Below, in pieces: positions 54,929-63,262 of a stretch of 64,000 bases of DNA (positions within the stretch are counted from its first letter, which is position 1; every line of letters starts with the position of its first letter). The DNA is from Pseudomonas sp. URIL14HWK12:I12. GTDB taxonomy: Bacteria; Pseudomonadota; Gammaproteobacteria; Pseudomonadales; Pseudomonadaceae. The notes beneath the pieces are model-generated. The model saw nothing but the letters and a program-made list of their open reading frames with translations, searched no databases and was not told where the DNA came from. Where the stretch lies: assembly GCF_003097135.1 (NCBI RefSeq), contig NZ_QEQL01000001.1, positions 1,302,001 through 1,366,000 on the forward strand. Reading direction: 5' to 3'. The translations under genes were made by a program, and so were the position numbers.

Positions 54929-55113
54929 TCAGAGCGGAGCCAATCTAAAGTTTGGTTCGTTTTCGTCGATGACGTAATAGGCCCCTGCCCAGCAGGGCGT
55001 CATCAGGGGGTACCGCCCTTCAACTGGCCTGAGGGTCACCCACCCAAACCAGATGCCGCCGTTCGGCTGCTGGCAACCGGGCGGCACGCAACAACAGGGC
55101 ACAAACGAGTCAT
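54929..55113 (-). pseudogene. Small reading frame a, cassette copy 2 (frameshifted)
   Basis: From the ATG at 55113 (with CAGG upstream) the sequence encodes MTRLCPVVACRP. A one-base shift is needed to continue with GCQQPNGGIWFGWVTLRP and on to YYVIDENEPNFRLAPL, ending at 54929. Restoring one G in the CCCGG run would give a 61-residue protein homologous to copy 1. Length 185 is 3n+2. Function unknown. Confidence 0.42.
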
Positions 55114-55262
55114 CACCTGCTCGCCACGGTAATGGTTCATGTATTCAAGAGACTGAGCGTGAACTGCGCGTTACCGGCAGCTTCCATACAAACTGAGGCA
55201 AGCTGAAAACAAAGCAGGTTAGGGGGCGATGGTTTTCCGGATAAGGACATAAAGCCGCCGCG

Positions 55263-55295
55263 CAATTCAGCGCGCCTGCCTGGCGCACTGAATTG
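55263..55295 (+). promoter_or_regulatory. Long imperfect hairpin in the leader of the hybrid kinase gene
   Basis: CAATTCAG-C-GCGCC-TGCCT-GGCGC-A-CTGAATTG folds into a 14-position stem with one mismatch and a 5-base loop, about 72 bases upstream of the ATG at 55368. No T-run follows, so it is more likely a regulatory or protective leader structure or a binding dyad than a terminator. The remainder of 55114-55367 shows no gene. Confidence 0.45.
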
Positions 55296-55367
55296 AGAGA
55301 TACAACACCGATAAGAGTTTACTCAGGGATTACTGAGCACCGCCACGCCTTAAAGAGCCCATTGCGC

Positions 55368-58300
55368 ATGAAAGCTAGTTCTTCGGGAAACACGATCCTC
55401 TGGATGGCCGTGATACTGATCACCGGAATCGTGGCCAGTTGGGTGGCTGCACGCGAGCAGAGCGACGCCATTGATCGGCATGTCGAGCAGGCACTCAAGG
55501 AGGCCAGCCGCAAGATCGAAGGCGACCTTCTCGCGCGGCTGCGCGTCTACGAATATCGTTTGCGGGGCATGCGTGGCGCCGTGCACATGCTCGACATAGA
55601 CAATGTAAGCACCACGCTGATGCGACGCTATAGCCGCGCCCGCAACTTGGCCAAGGAATACCCGGGTGCGCGAGGTTTCGGCTTCATAAGACGTGTTCCC
55701 GTCTCAGAGCAAGCCAAGTTCGTCTCACAGATTCGAGAAGGTGGCCAAGAGAAATTCAGCGTTACGCAGTTTGAGAAGCACGATGGAGAGCGCTTCATCA
55801 TCCAGTTCATAGACCCCGCCGAGCGCAATGCTCAGGCAATCGGGCTGGATATAGCTTCGGAGGCGACACGTCGCACCGCCGCCATCGGCTCGATGCGAAG
55901 CGGGGAGGCCACGCTGACCGCACCTATAACATTACTTCAGGATTCGGGGCAGAAGCTCAGCTCGTTCCTGTTTCTTCTGCCGGTCTACAGCACGCCAGAG
56001 ATGCCCTCGCCCGATCACCGTGAGGCCGCGACCATTGGGTGGACCTACGCCCCTCTGACGATGCGCGAAGTCATGGGCAATTTGAACCTTGAGGATCACC
56101 GCCTGCACTTGAAACTTTACGATGTGAACACCGACAGTGGGCAGCTCATATTTGAAAGTGAAGAAAGCGGGCCAGATTCGACCGTAGTGCATTCCTACAC
56201 TTTCGACCGCGAGGTCTACGGGCGCACATGGCGTTTCGAAGTGGGAGTACACCCACTGTTCGTCACGTCGGTGGACCCCACGCCTCCGGGGCGTTACTTT
56301 TTGATCGGCTTGGTCGCAAGCATCCTACTGACCGGCCTGGTAGGCACACTACTGGTCGCCCGGCAGCGCAAGCAGCAGGTCGCCGCCGGCCAGGCTCGAT
56401 TGGCGACCATCGTCGAAAACTCCAGTGATGCCATCATTGGCGAAGCGCTTGATGGCCGGATAATCACTTGGAACCGTGCGGCCCAGACAATGTTCGGCTA
56501 TACCGAAGCCGAGGTGCTGGGCCAACCACTGGCTCCCTTGCTGGTGCCAGCTTCGCGATTTTCCGAAGATCAGGAGCTGCTCGAACGCATCAGCCGTGGT
56601 GAACGCGGCTCCGCACTGGAAACCCAGCGCTTGCACAAGGACGGGCACCTGATCGACGTAACAATCACGTGCAGCTTCATTCGAGAAGCAGACGGCACCA
56701 TCCTCGGGGCCGCCAAGATGATGCACGATATCAGCGACAGCAAACGCGTACAGCGCTATCTGATGGAGTTCAACGCCGAGCTCGAACAACAGGTCAGCGA
56801 GCGGACGGCCGAGCTTTCGCGCGTGGCTAGCCTGTTACAGGCCGTGCTGGACGCATCCTCCGAAGTTTCGATCATTGCCACTGACAATCAGGGCAAAGTG
56901 ATCGTGTTCAACCGGGGCGCAGCCTTGCTGCTCGGCTTCAGCGCAGAAGAGACCATCGGTCAGAGATACGCTGTCGACTTTCATCTGCGCGATGAGGTCG
57001 AAGCCCGTGGCCACGAGCTGACTCGCGAATATGGTTATCCCATCCAAGGCCTGGATGTGTTTCGGCACAAGGCCTATCTGGAGGGCTCGGAAACCCGGGA
57101 GTGGGTCTATCTCCGCAAGGACGGCTCTCATGTTCCGGTGTCCATGATCGTTACGCCCATCCGCACCGAAAACGGGCTAATCAACGGTTACCTCGGGATT
57201 GCGCAAGACATCACTGAACGGCTGCGAAACAGTCAGGAACTACAGAGAGCAAAAGCCCAAGCGGAATCGGCTAATGCTGCCAAGAGCTTGTTCCTGGCCA
57301 ATATGAGCCATGAGATCCGTACGCCCATGAACGCGGTGATCGGTGTGGCCCATCTTCTGCAGAACACGCACTTGGATGATCAACAGCGCTCACTGCTCAC
57401 CAAGCTGCAGATCGCGGGGCGCTCGCTGCTCGGGATCATCAACGACATCCTCGATATCGCCAAGATCGAAGCAGGTGGAATGAAGCTGGAAAACGCGCCT
57501 TTCAGCCCGACCCAGCAAATTGAAGAGCTGGTCGAATTGTTCAAGCCACAAGCTGAAGCCAAAGGCCTGCAGTTCAATGTCGAGATACAAAGCGTATTGC
57601 CCAACAGGGTCATGGGCGACGCTCTGCGCGTTAACCAGATCCTCATGAATCTACTCGGCAATGCCCTGAAGTTTACGACCTCCGGCAGTGTCACCATCAC
57701 AGTACGGTATGAGCCGGAAGCACACTATAAATGCTGGCTGCGCGTAGTGGTCGCGGATACGGGCTGCGGCATTGCGGCCGATGTGACCGAACACTTGTTT
57801 TCCCCCTTCACCCAGGCGGATACCTCCATTACTCGCCGCTTTGGTGGAACGGGCCTTGGCCTGTCGGTAGTGCGTGGTCTCGCTGAACAGATGGGTGGCA
57901 GCGTCGGGGTGACCAGCCAATTAGGTATCGGTAGTCAGTTCAGGGTCGACCTGCCTTTACAACTGGCCAACGAGGGCGCTGAACAGTTGAGGTCGGATCA
58001 AGCGCTGTACGTGCTGTTGCTCAATGAACAAGCCGAAGAACACCAGCCATTAACCCAGGCATGTCACGCGTTGGGTTGGCAGCTCACTGTTGTACAGACG
58101 CCGACGGCGCTGATGACGCACCTGCAAGAGCGTCAGAGACCGGATCTACTGCTCATCTCCTGGCCTGAAGCCCAGGCGCTTGGCCCGGTCCTGCAGCGTT
58201 GCGGGGATTGGCACTTGCCCGTGGTGCTGATCTGCTCCCCAGCAACACCTTCAAGCATTGCGTGCGCTGGGCTCGAACACTCCATGAAACACCTCTTGAA

Positions 58301-59450
58301 GAGACCATTTGATGCTAGCGCGCTCTTCAATGCCGTTAATGAAGCACTCGCAGAACAGCCAGGCGGTGCTGAGCGGGTCAATCTATCCAGCCGCCTCGAC
58401 ACTTCTGTGGCGCGCTGGCTTGAGGGCTTGAACGTCCTGCTGGTCGACGACAGTGACATCAACCTTGAAGTAGCCAGCCTATTACTGATGCAGCAGGGCG
58501 CTACGGTTCAAACGTGCAGCAATGGCCTTCAGGCCCTTGAATGCCTGAGGCTGCATCCGGCCACTTTCGATGCGGTGTTGATGGACGTGCAGATGCCGGA
58601 AATGGACGGCTACGAAGCGACACAGCGGCTGCGCGAGGAACTGGGCCTGCGAGACCTGCCTGTAATAGCTGTGACAGCAGGGGCCATGGCGGAGGAACGT
58701 CACCTGGCCCAAGCGTCGGGTATGGACGATTTTCTGACCAAACCGCTGGAGCCGTCGATCATGATACGTGCATTGCGCCGAGCCGTAGAAGGCCGCCGCG
58801 GCGCACCCTTACGCAGCGTACCGATCTTGAAGACAGGGCCCGGCGATGAAAGCTGGCCAAGTATCCTTGGGCTTGATAGTGCCGAAGCCTCTAAGAGGCT
58901 GGGCCATGACAGCTCACTGTTGCGATCCTCGCTGAAACGTCTGTTTGAGGATTTTGTGGAATTCAGTGACGATCGGCTGCTCAAGTGGCCCACTTCGCTG
59001 AGCGGCGCAGACCTGCAAGCTCGCCTGCACAAACTCCGAGGAACAGCGGCGCTACTGGGCGCGAAGGCGCTCGCCAAGTTAGCGCAAGAGGCTGAGGAGC
59101 TACTGCGCCATGGCGCTCAACAGGCCCATCTTTCAACTGCGCTTGAGCCACTGCTGGCCGCTTACGCAGCGCTGGACAGGCAAACACTCGAGTTTCGGGA
59201 AAGCGTGCTTGCCCTGCCTAAGGGCAATGGCGATAACGGCGCTGCTCGCCAGGCCTTGCTGACGCTTCATGACCAGCTGCGCAATCAGGACATGGCGGCG
59301 TCGGACACTTTTGCCATTGCCATCGATGCCCTGCGTGAGGTTGCGGATGAGGCGTTGCTGACTCTCCTGTGGCAGGCGATCGACAACCTGGATTACGCAC
59401 GCGCACAGGCACTTCTCGAACAAGCCACCGCCACGCTTGAGGAAGACTGA
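55368..59450 (+). CDS. CHASE-PAS hybrid sensor histidine kinase with receiver and Hpt
   Basis: A 1360-residue hybrid kinase. TM1 (about 8-27) and TM2 (about 310-330) enclose a CHASE-like periplasmic domain with GFGFIRRVP and VGLDIASE-type features (AIGLDIASEATRR). Two PAS domains follow (IVENSSDAIIGEALDGRI and AVLDASSEVSIIATDNQGK), then HisKA with phospho-His in NMSHEIRTPMNAVIG, HATPase with N box NLLGNALKFT and GGTGLGLSV. Next is a receiver-like domain lacking the phosphoacceptor aspartate (LLISWPEAQ), then a true receiver (VLMDVQMPEMDG) and a C-terminal Hpt (LHKLRGTAALLGA). The ATG at 55368 fits the TM start better than frames from 55293. It probably signals to the adjacent diguanylate cyclase. 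Confidence 0.87.
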   Translation: MKASSSGNTILWMAVILITGIVASWVAAREQSDAIDRHVEQALKEASRKIEGDLLARLRVYEYRLRGMRGAVHMLDIDNVSTTLMRRYSRARNLAKEYPGARGFGFIRRVPVSEQAKFVSQIREGGQEKFSVTQFEKHDGERFIIQFIDPAERNAQAIGLDIASEATRRTAAIGSMRSGEATLTAPITLLQDSGQKLSSFLFLLPVYSTPEMPSPDHREAATIGWTYAPLTMREVMGNLNLEDHRLHLKLYDVNTDSGQLIFESEESGPDSTVVHSYTFDREVYGRTWRFEVGVHPLFVTSVDPTPPGRYFLIGLVASILLTGLVGTLLVARQRKQQVAAGQARLATIVENSSDAIIGEALDGRIITWNRAAQTMFGYTEAEVLGQPLAPLLVPASRFSEDQELLERISRGERGSALETQRLHKDGHLIDVTITCSFIREADGTILGAAKMMHDISDSKRVQRYLMEFNAELEQQVSERTAELSRVASLLQAVLDASSEVSIIATDNQGKVIVFNRGAALLLGFSAEETIGQRYAVDFHLRDEVEARGHELTREYGYPIQGLDVFRHKAYLEGSETREWVYLRKDGSHVPVSMIVTPIRTENGLINGYLGIAQDITERLRNSQELQRAKAQAESANAAKSLFLANMSHEIRTPMNAVIGVAHLLQNTHLDDQQRSLLTKLQIAGRSLLGIINDILDIAKIEAGGMKLENAPFSPTQQIEELVELFKPQAEAKGLQFNVEIQSVLPNRVMGDALRVNQILMNLLGNALKFTTSGSVTITVRYEPEAHYKCWLRVVVADTGCGIAADVTEHLFSPFTQADTSITRRFGGTGLGLSVVRGLAEQMGGSVGVTSQLGIGSQFRVDLPLQLANEGAEQLRSDQALYVLLLNEQAEEHQPLTQACHALGWQLTVVQTPTALMTHLQERQRPDLLLISWPEAQALGPVLQRCGDWHLPVVLICSPATPSSIACAGLEHSMKHLLKRPFDASALFNAVNEALAEQPGGAERVNLSSRLDTSVARWLEGLNVLLVDDSDINLEVASLLLMQQGATVQTCSNGLQALECLRLHPATFDAVLMDVQMPEMDGYEATQRLREELGLRDLPVIAVTAGAMAEERHLAQASGMDDFLTKPLEPSIMIRALRRAVEGRRGAPLRSVPILKTGPGDESWPSILGLDSAEASKRLGHDSSLLRSSLKRLFEDFVEFSDDRLLKWPTSLSGADLQARLHKLRGTAALLGAKALAKLAQEAEELLRHGAQQAHLSTALEPLLAAYAALDRQTLEFRESVLALPKGNGDNGAARQALLTLHDQLRNQDMAASDTFAIAIDALREVADEALLTLLWQAIDNLDYARAQALLEQATATLEED

Positions 59451-59454
59451 AACC

Positions 59455-60429
59455 ATGGAACGCTCCCCTACTCTGCTCATCGTTGACGATGACGTATCCT
59501 GCATTCGCACCCTCAGCAAGGCCCTCGCAGGGCTCGGCCAGATTATCTTCGCAACCAATGGCCAGGCCGCCGTCAGCCTGGCGCTGCAGCGGCAACCAGA
59601 TGTGATACTGCTGGACGCGGAAATGCCCACCATGAGCGGCTTCGAGGTTTGCCAAGCCCTCAAGGCGGACCCTCTGCTACGCGAGACGCCCATCATCTTC
59701 ATTACCAGCCACACTGAATCGACCACGGAAGAAGCAGGGCTCGCGCTGGGCGCGGTGGACTTCATCGGCAAACCGATACGCCCATCCATTGTCGCGGCCC
59801 GAGTGAAAACTCATCTGCGGCTCAAGCTCGCCATCGATCAGCTCAACCTTCAGGCGCAGACGGACAGCCTCACGGGGCTCAGGAACCGCCGAGCGCTGGA
59901 CGAAAGAATCGAGCACGAGTGGCAGTCGGTGCTGCGCCATCAACGCCCGTTCTCGCTATTGTTGCTCGATATCGATTTTTTCAAACGCTACAACGATCAC
60001 TACGGCCACCTGGCCGGCGATGAATGCCTGACCGCAGTGGCCAAGGCTCTCGACACTTGTATAGAACGCACAACCGATCTTGTGGCCCGCTACGGCGGTG
60101 AGGAGTTCGCGGTGATCCTCCCGGAAACCGCAGCTGACGGAGCACGCCTGTTGGCCAAGAAGATAGTGGACAGCATCCGGAGCTTGAACCTACCGCATGC
60201 GGCCAGTGACTTGGGCTGGGTCACAGTGTCGGTCGGCGCGGCGAGTTTCGATTCACATAGCGCGGGCTGGGATCTTCTGGGTAAACCCTCGAGACATCCA
60301 GGTTTCAAGCTCAGCGTGAGCGACCTCCTCGGCGTGGCGGACAAGGCGCTTTACGCTGCCAAGCATGCCGGGCGCAATTGCAGCTATTTCGAAACGATCG
60401 ATGGGCAAGTGCCCACCTTGGATGACTGA
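59455..60429 (+). CDS. REC-GGEEF response regulator diguanylate cyclase
   Basis: A 324-residue response regulator. The receiver (residues 6-120) has DDDVSCIRTL, phosphoacceptor aspartate in VILLDAEMPTMSG and lysine in IGKPIRPS. The GGDEF domain has DSLTGLRNRRALDE, LLLDIDFFKRYNDHYGHLAGD and active-site RYGGEEFAV. An RxxD inhibitory site (RTTD) is placed 5 residues before GGEEF, so product feedback by c-di-GMP is expected. It starts 4 bases after the hybrid kinase stop with AGGAAG inside that gene's end, so both are co-translated. Phosphorylation by that kinase is the natural inference. Confidence 0.9.
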   Translation: MERSPTLLIVDDDVSCIRTLSKALAGLGQIIFATNGQAAVSLALQRQPDVILLDAEMPTMSGFEVCQALKADPLLRETPIIFITSHTESTTEEAGLALGAVDFIGKPIRPSIVAARVKTHLRLKLAIDQLNLQAQTDSLTGLRNRRALDERIEHEWQSVLRHQRPFSLLLLDIDFFKRYNDHYGHLAGDECLTAVAKALDTCIERTTDLVARYGGEEFAVILPETAADGARLLAKKIVDSIRSLNLPHAASDLGWVTVSVGAASFDSHSAGWDLLGKPSRHPGFKLSVSDLLGVADKALYAAKHAGRNCSYFETIDGQVPTLDD

Positions 60430-60830
60430 GAGCGCACGGCTCACCTTCAAACCGGTGCCGACGGGTGGCTCAGCCCGAGGCATGCTGCGACTGGCAAATC
60501 AAGAAGCTACGGTTAGCTCGTTCGGAGCGGGCAAGTGTTGGGGTGATGTGCGGCCAGCATCTGGTGCTGCCCGCCTCATGATCGATAGAAGAGAGCCTGG
60601 CGTACGGCCTGCTGGTTCGGTAACGCCAGCCTGCCCTGATCACAAATAAAGGCCCGGCCCGCGTATCAGCCTGATCGATGCGTATAAGCCTGGTTTCCGC
60701 CTGAACGGCTCCGCTGAGGCCTAGAACAGCAAAAGATACCCTCCCTATACCTAACGGCATATGGACCCTCATGCCTGCCCTCGTTAATTTCTGGTCCATC
60801 GTGCTTACGTTGGATACTGAGGAAATGACC

Positions 60831-61595
60831 ATGGGGCGGCTTGCGGGAAAAGTGGCACTGATCACGGGCGGCGCAGGGGGGTGTGGGCTGGCAGCTTCTG
60901 AACTGTTTGCCCGTGAAGGGGCTAAAGTTGCCATTCTAGACCTGCCTACCAGTGACGGTGCGAACGTGGCCGAGCGTATCGAGCAGGCAGGCGGCAGTGC
61001 CTGCTTCATCGCTACCGACGTGTCGGACGCCACACAAGTGCAACGTGGGGTGCAAGAGGCCGAGCGACGCTTTGGGGCGGTGACCGTGCTGATGAATCAT
61101 GCCGGGACCATCGAGGTAGGGCCTTTCCTCGACACTTGCGAAGATGACTGGGACCGCTTGATGGCTGTCAACGTCAAAAGCATGTTTCTGGTCACCCGTG
61201 CCGTGTTGCCAGGCATGATCGCTGCCGGAGGTGGCAGTGTCATCTGCACCTCTTCAATCTCCGGCGTGGTCGGCACTCCGATGGAGGTCTTGTACTGCAC
61301 GACCAAGGGCGCCTGCCATATGTTTTCGCGTGCGATCGCCGTGGAGTTCCGCCAGCAGAACATTCGCAGCAATGCCATTTGCCCAGGCTTTATAGGCACC
61401 GCTCATGGGCGCCGTGAACTCGAGTTGCTGCGCGAGCACGGCACCGTGATTTCCGATGACATGCTCCAGAACATGCAGGGCCGCCTGTGCGATCCGATCG
61501 AAGTGGCGCGCACCGCATTGTTCCTGGCCAGCGATGACGCCAGCTTCGTCAACGGTGCGCACTTGTTCGTCGATAACGGCTATACCGCTGCCTGA
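60831..61595 (+). CDS. SDR-family oxidoreductase
   Basis: A 254-residue classical short-chain dehydrogenase. Cofactor motif TGGAGGCGLAA (about 13-23), NHAG in place of NNAG, the catalytic serine in CTSSISG, YxxxK in YCTTKGACH, and a C-terminal FVNGAHLFVDNGYTAA. Aspartate after the second strand (ILDLPT) suggests NAD(H). Start at 60831 has GAGGA 7 bases upstream; an ATG at 60825 is too close. It sits 98 bases before the NCS1 permease, so it may act on the imported compound. The 400 bases between it and the cyclase gene show no clear feature. Confidence 0.8.
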   Translation: MGRLAGKVALITGGAGGCGLAASELFAREGAKVAILDLPTSDGANVAERIEQAGGSACFIATDVSDATQVQRGVQEAERRFGAVTVLMNHAGTIEVGPFLDTCEDDWDRLMAVNVKSMFLVTRAVLPGMIAAGGGSVICTSSISGVVGTPMEVLYCTTKGACHMFSRAIAVEFRQQNIRSNAICPGFIGTAHGRRELELLREHGTVISDDMLQNMQGRLCDPIEVARTALFLASDDASFVNGAHLFVDNGYTAA

Positions 61596-61693
61596 CCTCC
61601 TGAAGCCCGCGCGCCTTCATAACAAAGCGCGGCTCCTCAATACCTCTACTGCCCTAACAATACGTACAACACGTCGGCAAGAAGGAATATCGT

Positions 61694-63100
61694 ATGGAGA
61701 TCGAAAGTAGAAGCGTCGAATTCATTCCTGAGAATGAACGCTATGGCTCGCCCAAACGGCTCTTCACCATCTGGTGCAGTGCCAATATGCAAGTGACTAC
61801 CATGGTCATCGGTGCACTGGGCGTAGTGGCCGGGCTGAACCTCGGCTGGACGTTCATCGGTCTGATTATGGGCAACTTGATCGGCTCGATTTTCATGGCC
61901 GCCCACTCGGCCCAAGGCCCACATCTGGGCATTCCGCAGATGATCCAGAGCCGCGCGCAGTTCGGTGTGGTCGGTGCGGGGCTACCGCTGGCCATTGTGG
62001 TACTGGCCTACATCCTGTTCACAGCAGCGAACGGTGTGGTCATGCGTGATTCGATCAAGGCCGTCGTGCCGGTCTCGGACAACGATGCCATTATCCTGTT
62101 TGGCGTGCTCACGTTATTGGTGGGTTACGTCGGGTACGAACTGATCCATCGTATCGGCGTGTGGATGAGCGCCCTGTCGGGCATCATTTTCGCACTGGCT
62201 GCCTATGCCGTTCTCAAGAATGGCCTCCCTACCGGTGCGTGGGACGTATCGGGAACCACGTTCAAGTTCGCGACCTTCTGCCTGGTGGTCACCCAGGCCG
62301 CCTCGTGGACACTGGGCGCCGGCCCTTATGTGGCCGACTACTCTCGCTATCTGCCCACCAGTACCTCGACCCGCTCTACATTCTGGTATAGCTACTTAGG
62401 CATCGTGGTGGGCTCCTCGGTAGTCATGTTGCTAGGGGCGATCATGGCGGGCGCGGCGATGGACGTCATCTCCGACCCTGGCAGCGCCATCGCCAAACTG
62501 TTTCCCGGCTACGGCCAACTGGCGTATTTCATCATCATCATTGGAGTTCTGGAATGGAACGTGATGAATCTGTACAGCTCGTACATGTCCACCACCACCA
62601 TCTTCACAGGCTTCAACGGCACGGTACGAATCGGCAGGCTGGCTAAGTTCATCATCATGACCATCGTCGCCGTGATCGTGACCTGGATCGCCATTGCGGC
62701 GCAGTACAACTTCGGCGCGTACTTCAGCGATATCCTGATCGGGCAGGTCTACGTACTGGTGCCTTGGAGCGCCATCAACCTGGCTGACTACTACTGGGTT
62801 CGCAAAGGTCGATACAGTGTGGCTGCGATGTACGATGTCAATGGCATCTATGGGAAGGTCAACTGGAACACCTTGCTGATCTACGCGGTCGCGGTGCTGA
62901 TACAGATTCCGTTCATGGAGCTTTCATTCTATAAAGGCGCCATCGCGCACATGGTCGGCACCGATATCTCGTGGCTGCCTGGCCTGGTCGTGCCTGGAGT
63001 GCTGTATTACTGGGTCAACCGCAATAAGCGGCTGCACTTGACCCCGTTCGAAAATCCCGAACCTTCAGCCACCGCTGCTGCATCAGCCAGGGCAATTTGA
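61694..63100 (+). CDS. NCS1-family permease (cytosine/purine type)
   Basis: A 468-residue, about 12-span permease of the NCS1 family. NENERYGSPKRLFTIWCSANM-like opening, LGIPQMIQSRAQFG, the [13 protein letters not shown] segment and VPWSAINLADYYWVRKG are all diagnostic. It is paralogous to the hut-locus permease (28835-30247). AAGGA precedes the ATG. With the SDR gene it may form a small uptake and oxidation unit; the substrate is unknown. A strong terminator follows. Confidence 0.85.
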   Translation: MEIESRSVEFIPENERYGSPKRLFTIWCSANMQVTTMVIGALGVVAGLNLGWTFIGLIMGNLIGSIFMAAHSAQGPHLGIPQMIQSRAQFGVVGAGLPLAIVVLAYILFTAANGVVMRDSIKAVVPVSDNDAIILFGVLTLLVGYVGYELIHRIGVWMSALSGIIFALAAYAVLKNGLPTGAWDVSGTTFKFATFCLVVTQAASWTLGAGPYVADYSRYLPTSTSTRSTFWYSYLGIVVGSSVVMLLGAIMAGAAMDVISDPGSAIAKLFPGYGQLAYFIIIIGVLEWNVMNLYSSYMSTTTIFTGFNGTVRIGRLAKFIIMTIVAVIVTWIAIAAQYNFGAYFSDILIGQVYVLVPWSAINLADYYWVRKGRYSVAAMYDVNGIYGKVNWNTLLIYAVAVLIQIPFMELSFYKGAIAHMVGTDISWLPGLVVPGVLYYWVNRNKRLHLTPFENPEPSATAAASARAI

Positions 63101-63125
63101 GTTCCTGAGAAATGGCACCCGCTTG

Positions 63126-63158
63126 CCGCCGGCCCAACGCTGTTGGGCCGGCGGTTTT
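63126..63158 (+). terminator. Rho-independent terminator
   Basis: CCGCCGGCCCAA and TTGGGCCGGCGG form a perfect 12-bp stem with loop CGCTG, followed by TTTTCT, 25 bases after the permease stop. Confidence 0.9.
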
Positions 63159-63262
63159 CTGCTATGTTCCGTAGCCGAACGCACCCGCGATCGGGCCGCA
63201 AGGGCAGCATCGGCGGCTACCACGCATCGAGCTATCGAGGCTCCATATACAGGAAAACCGAG

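Noticed and set aside
55293..55367. Longer N-terminus for the hybrid kinase
   Set aside because: Would start at a TTG within the hairpin; the membrane segment begins properly after the ATG at 55368.
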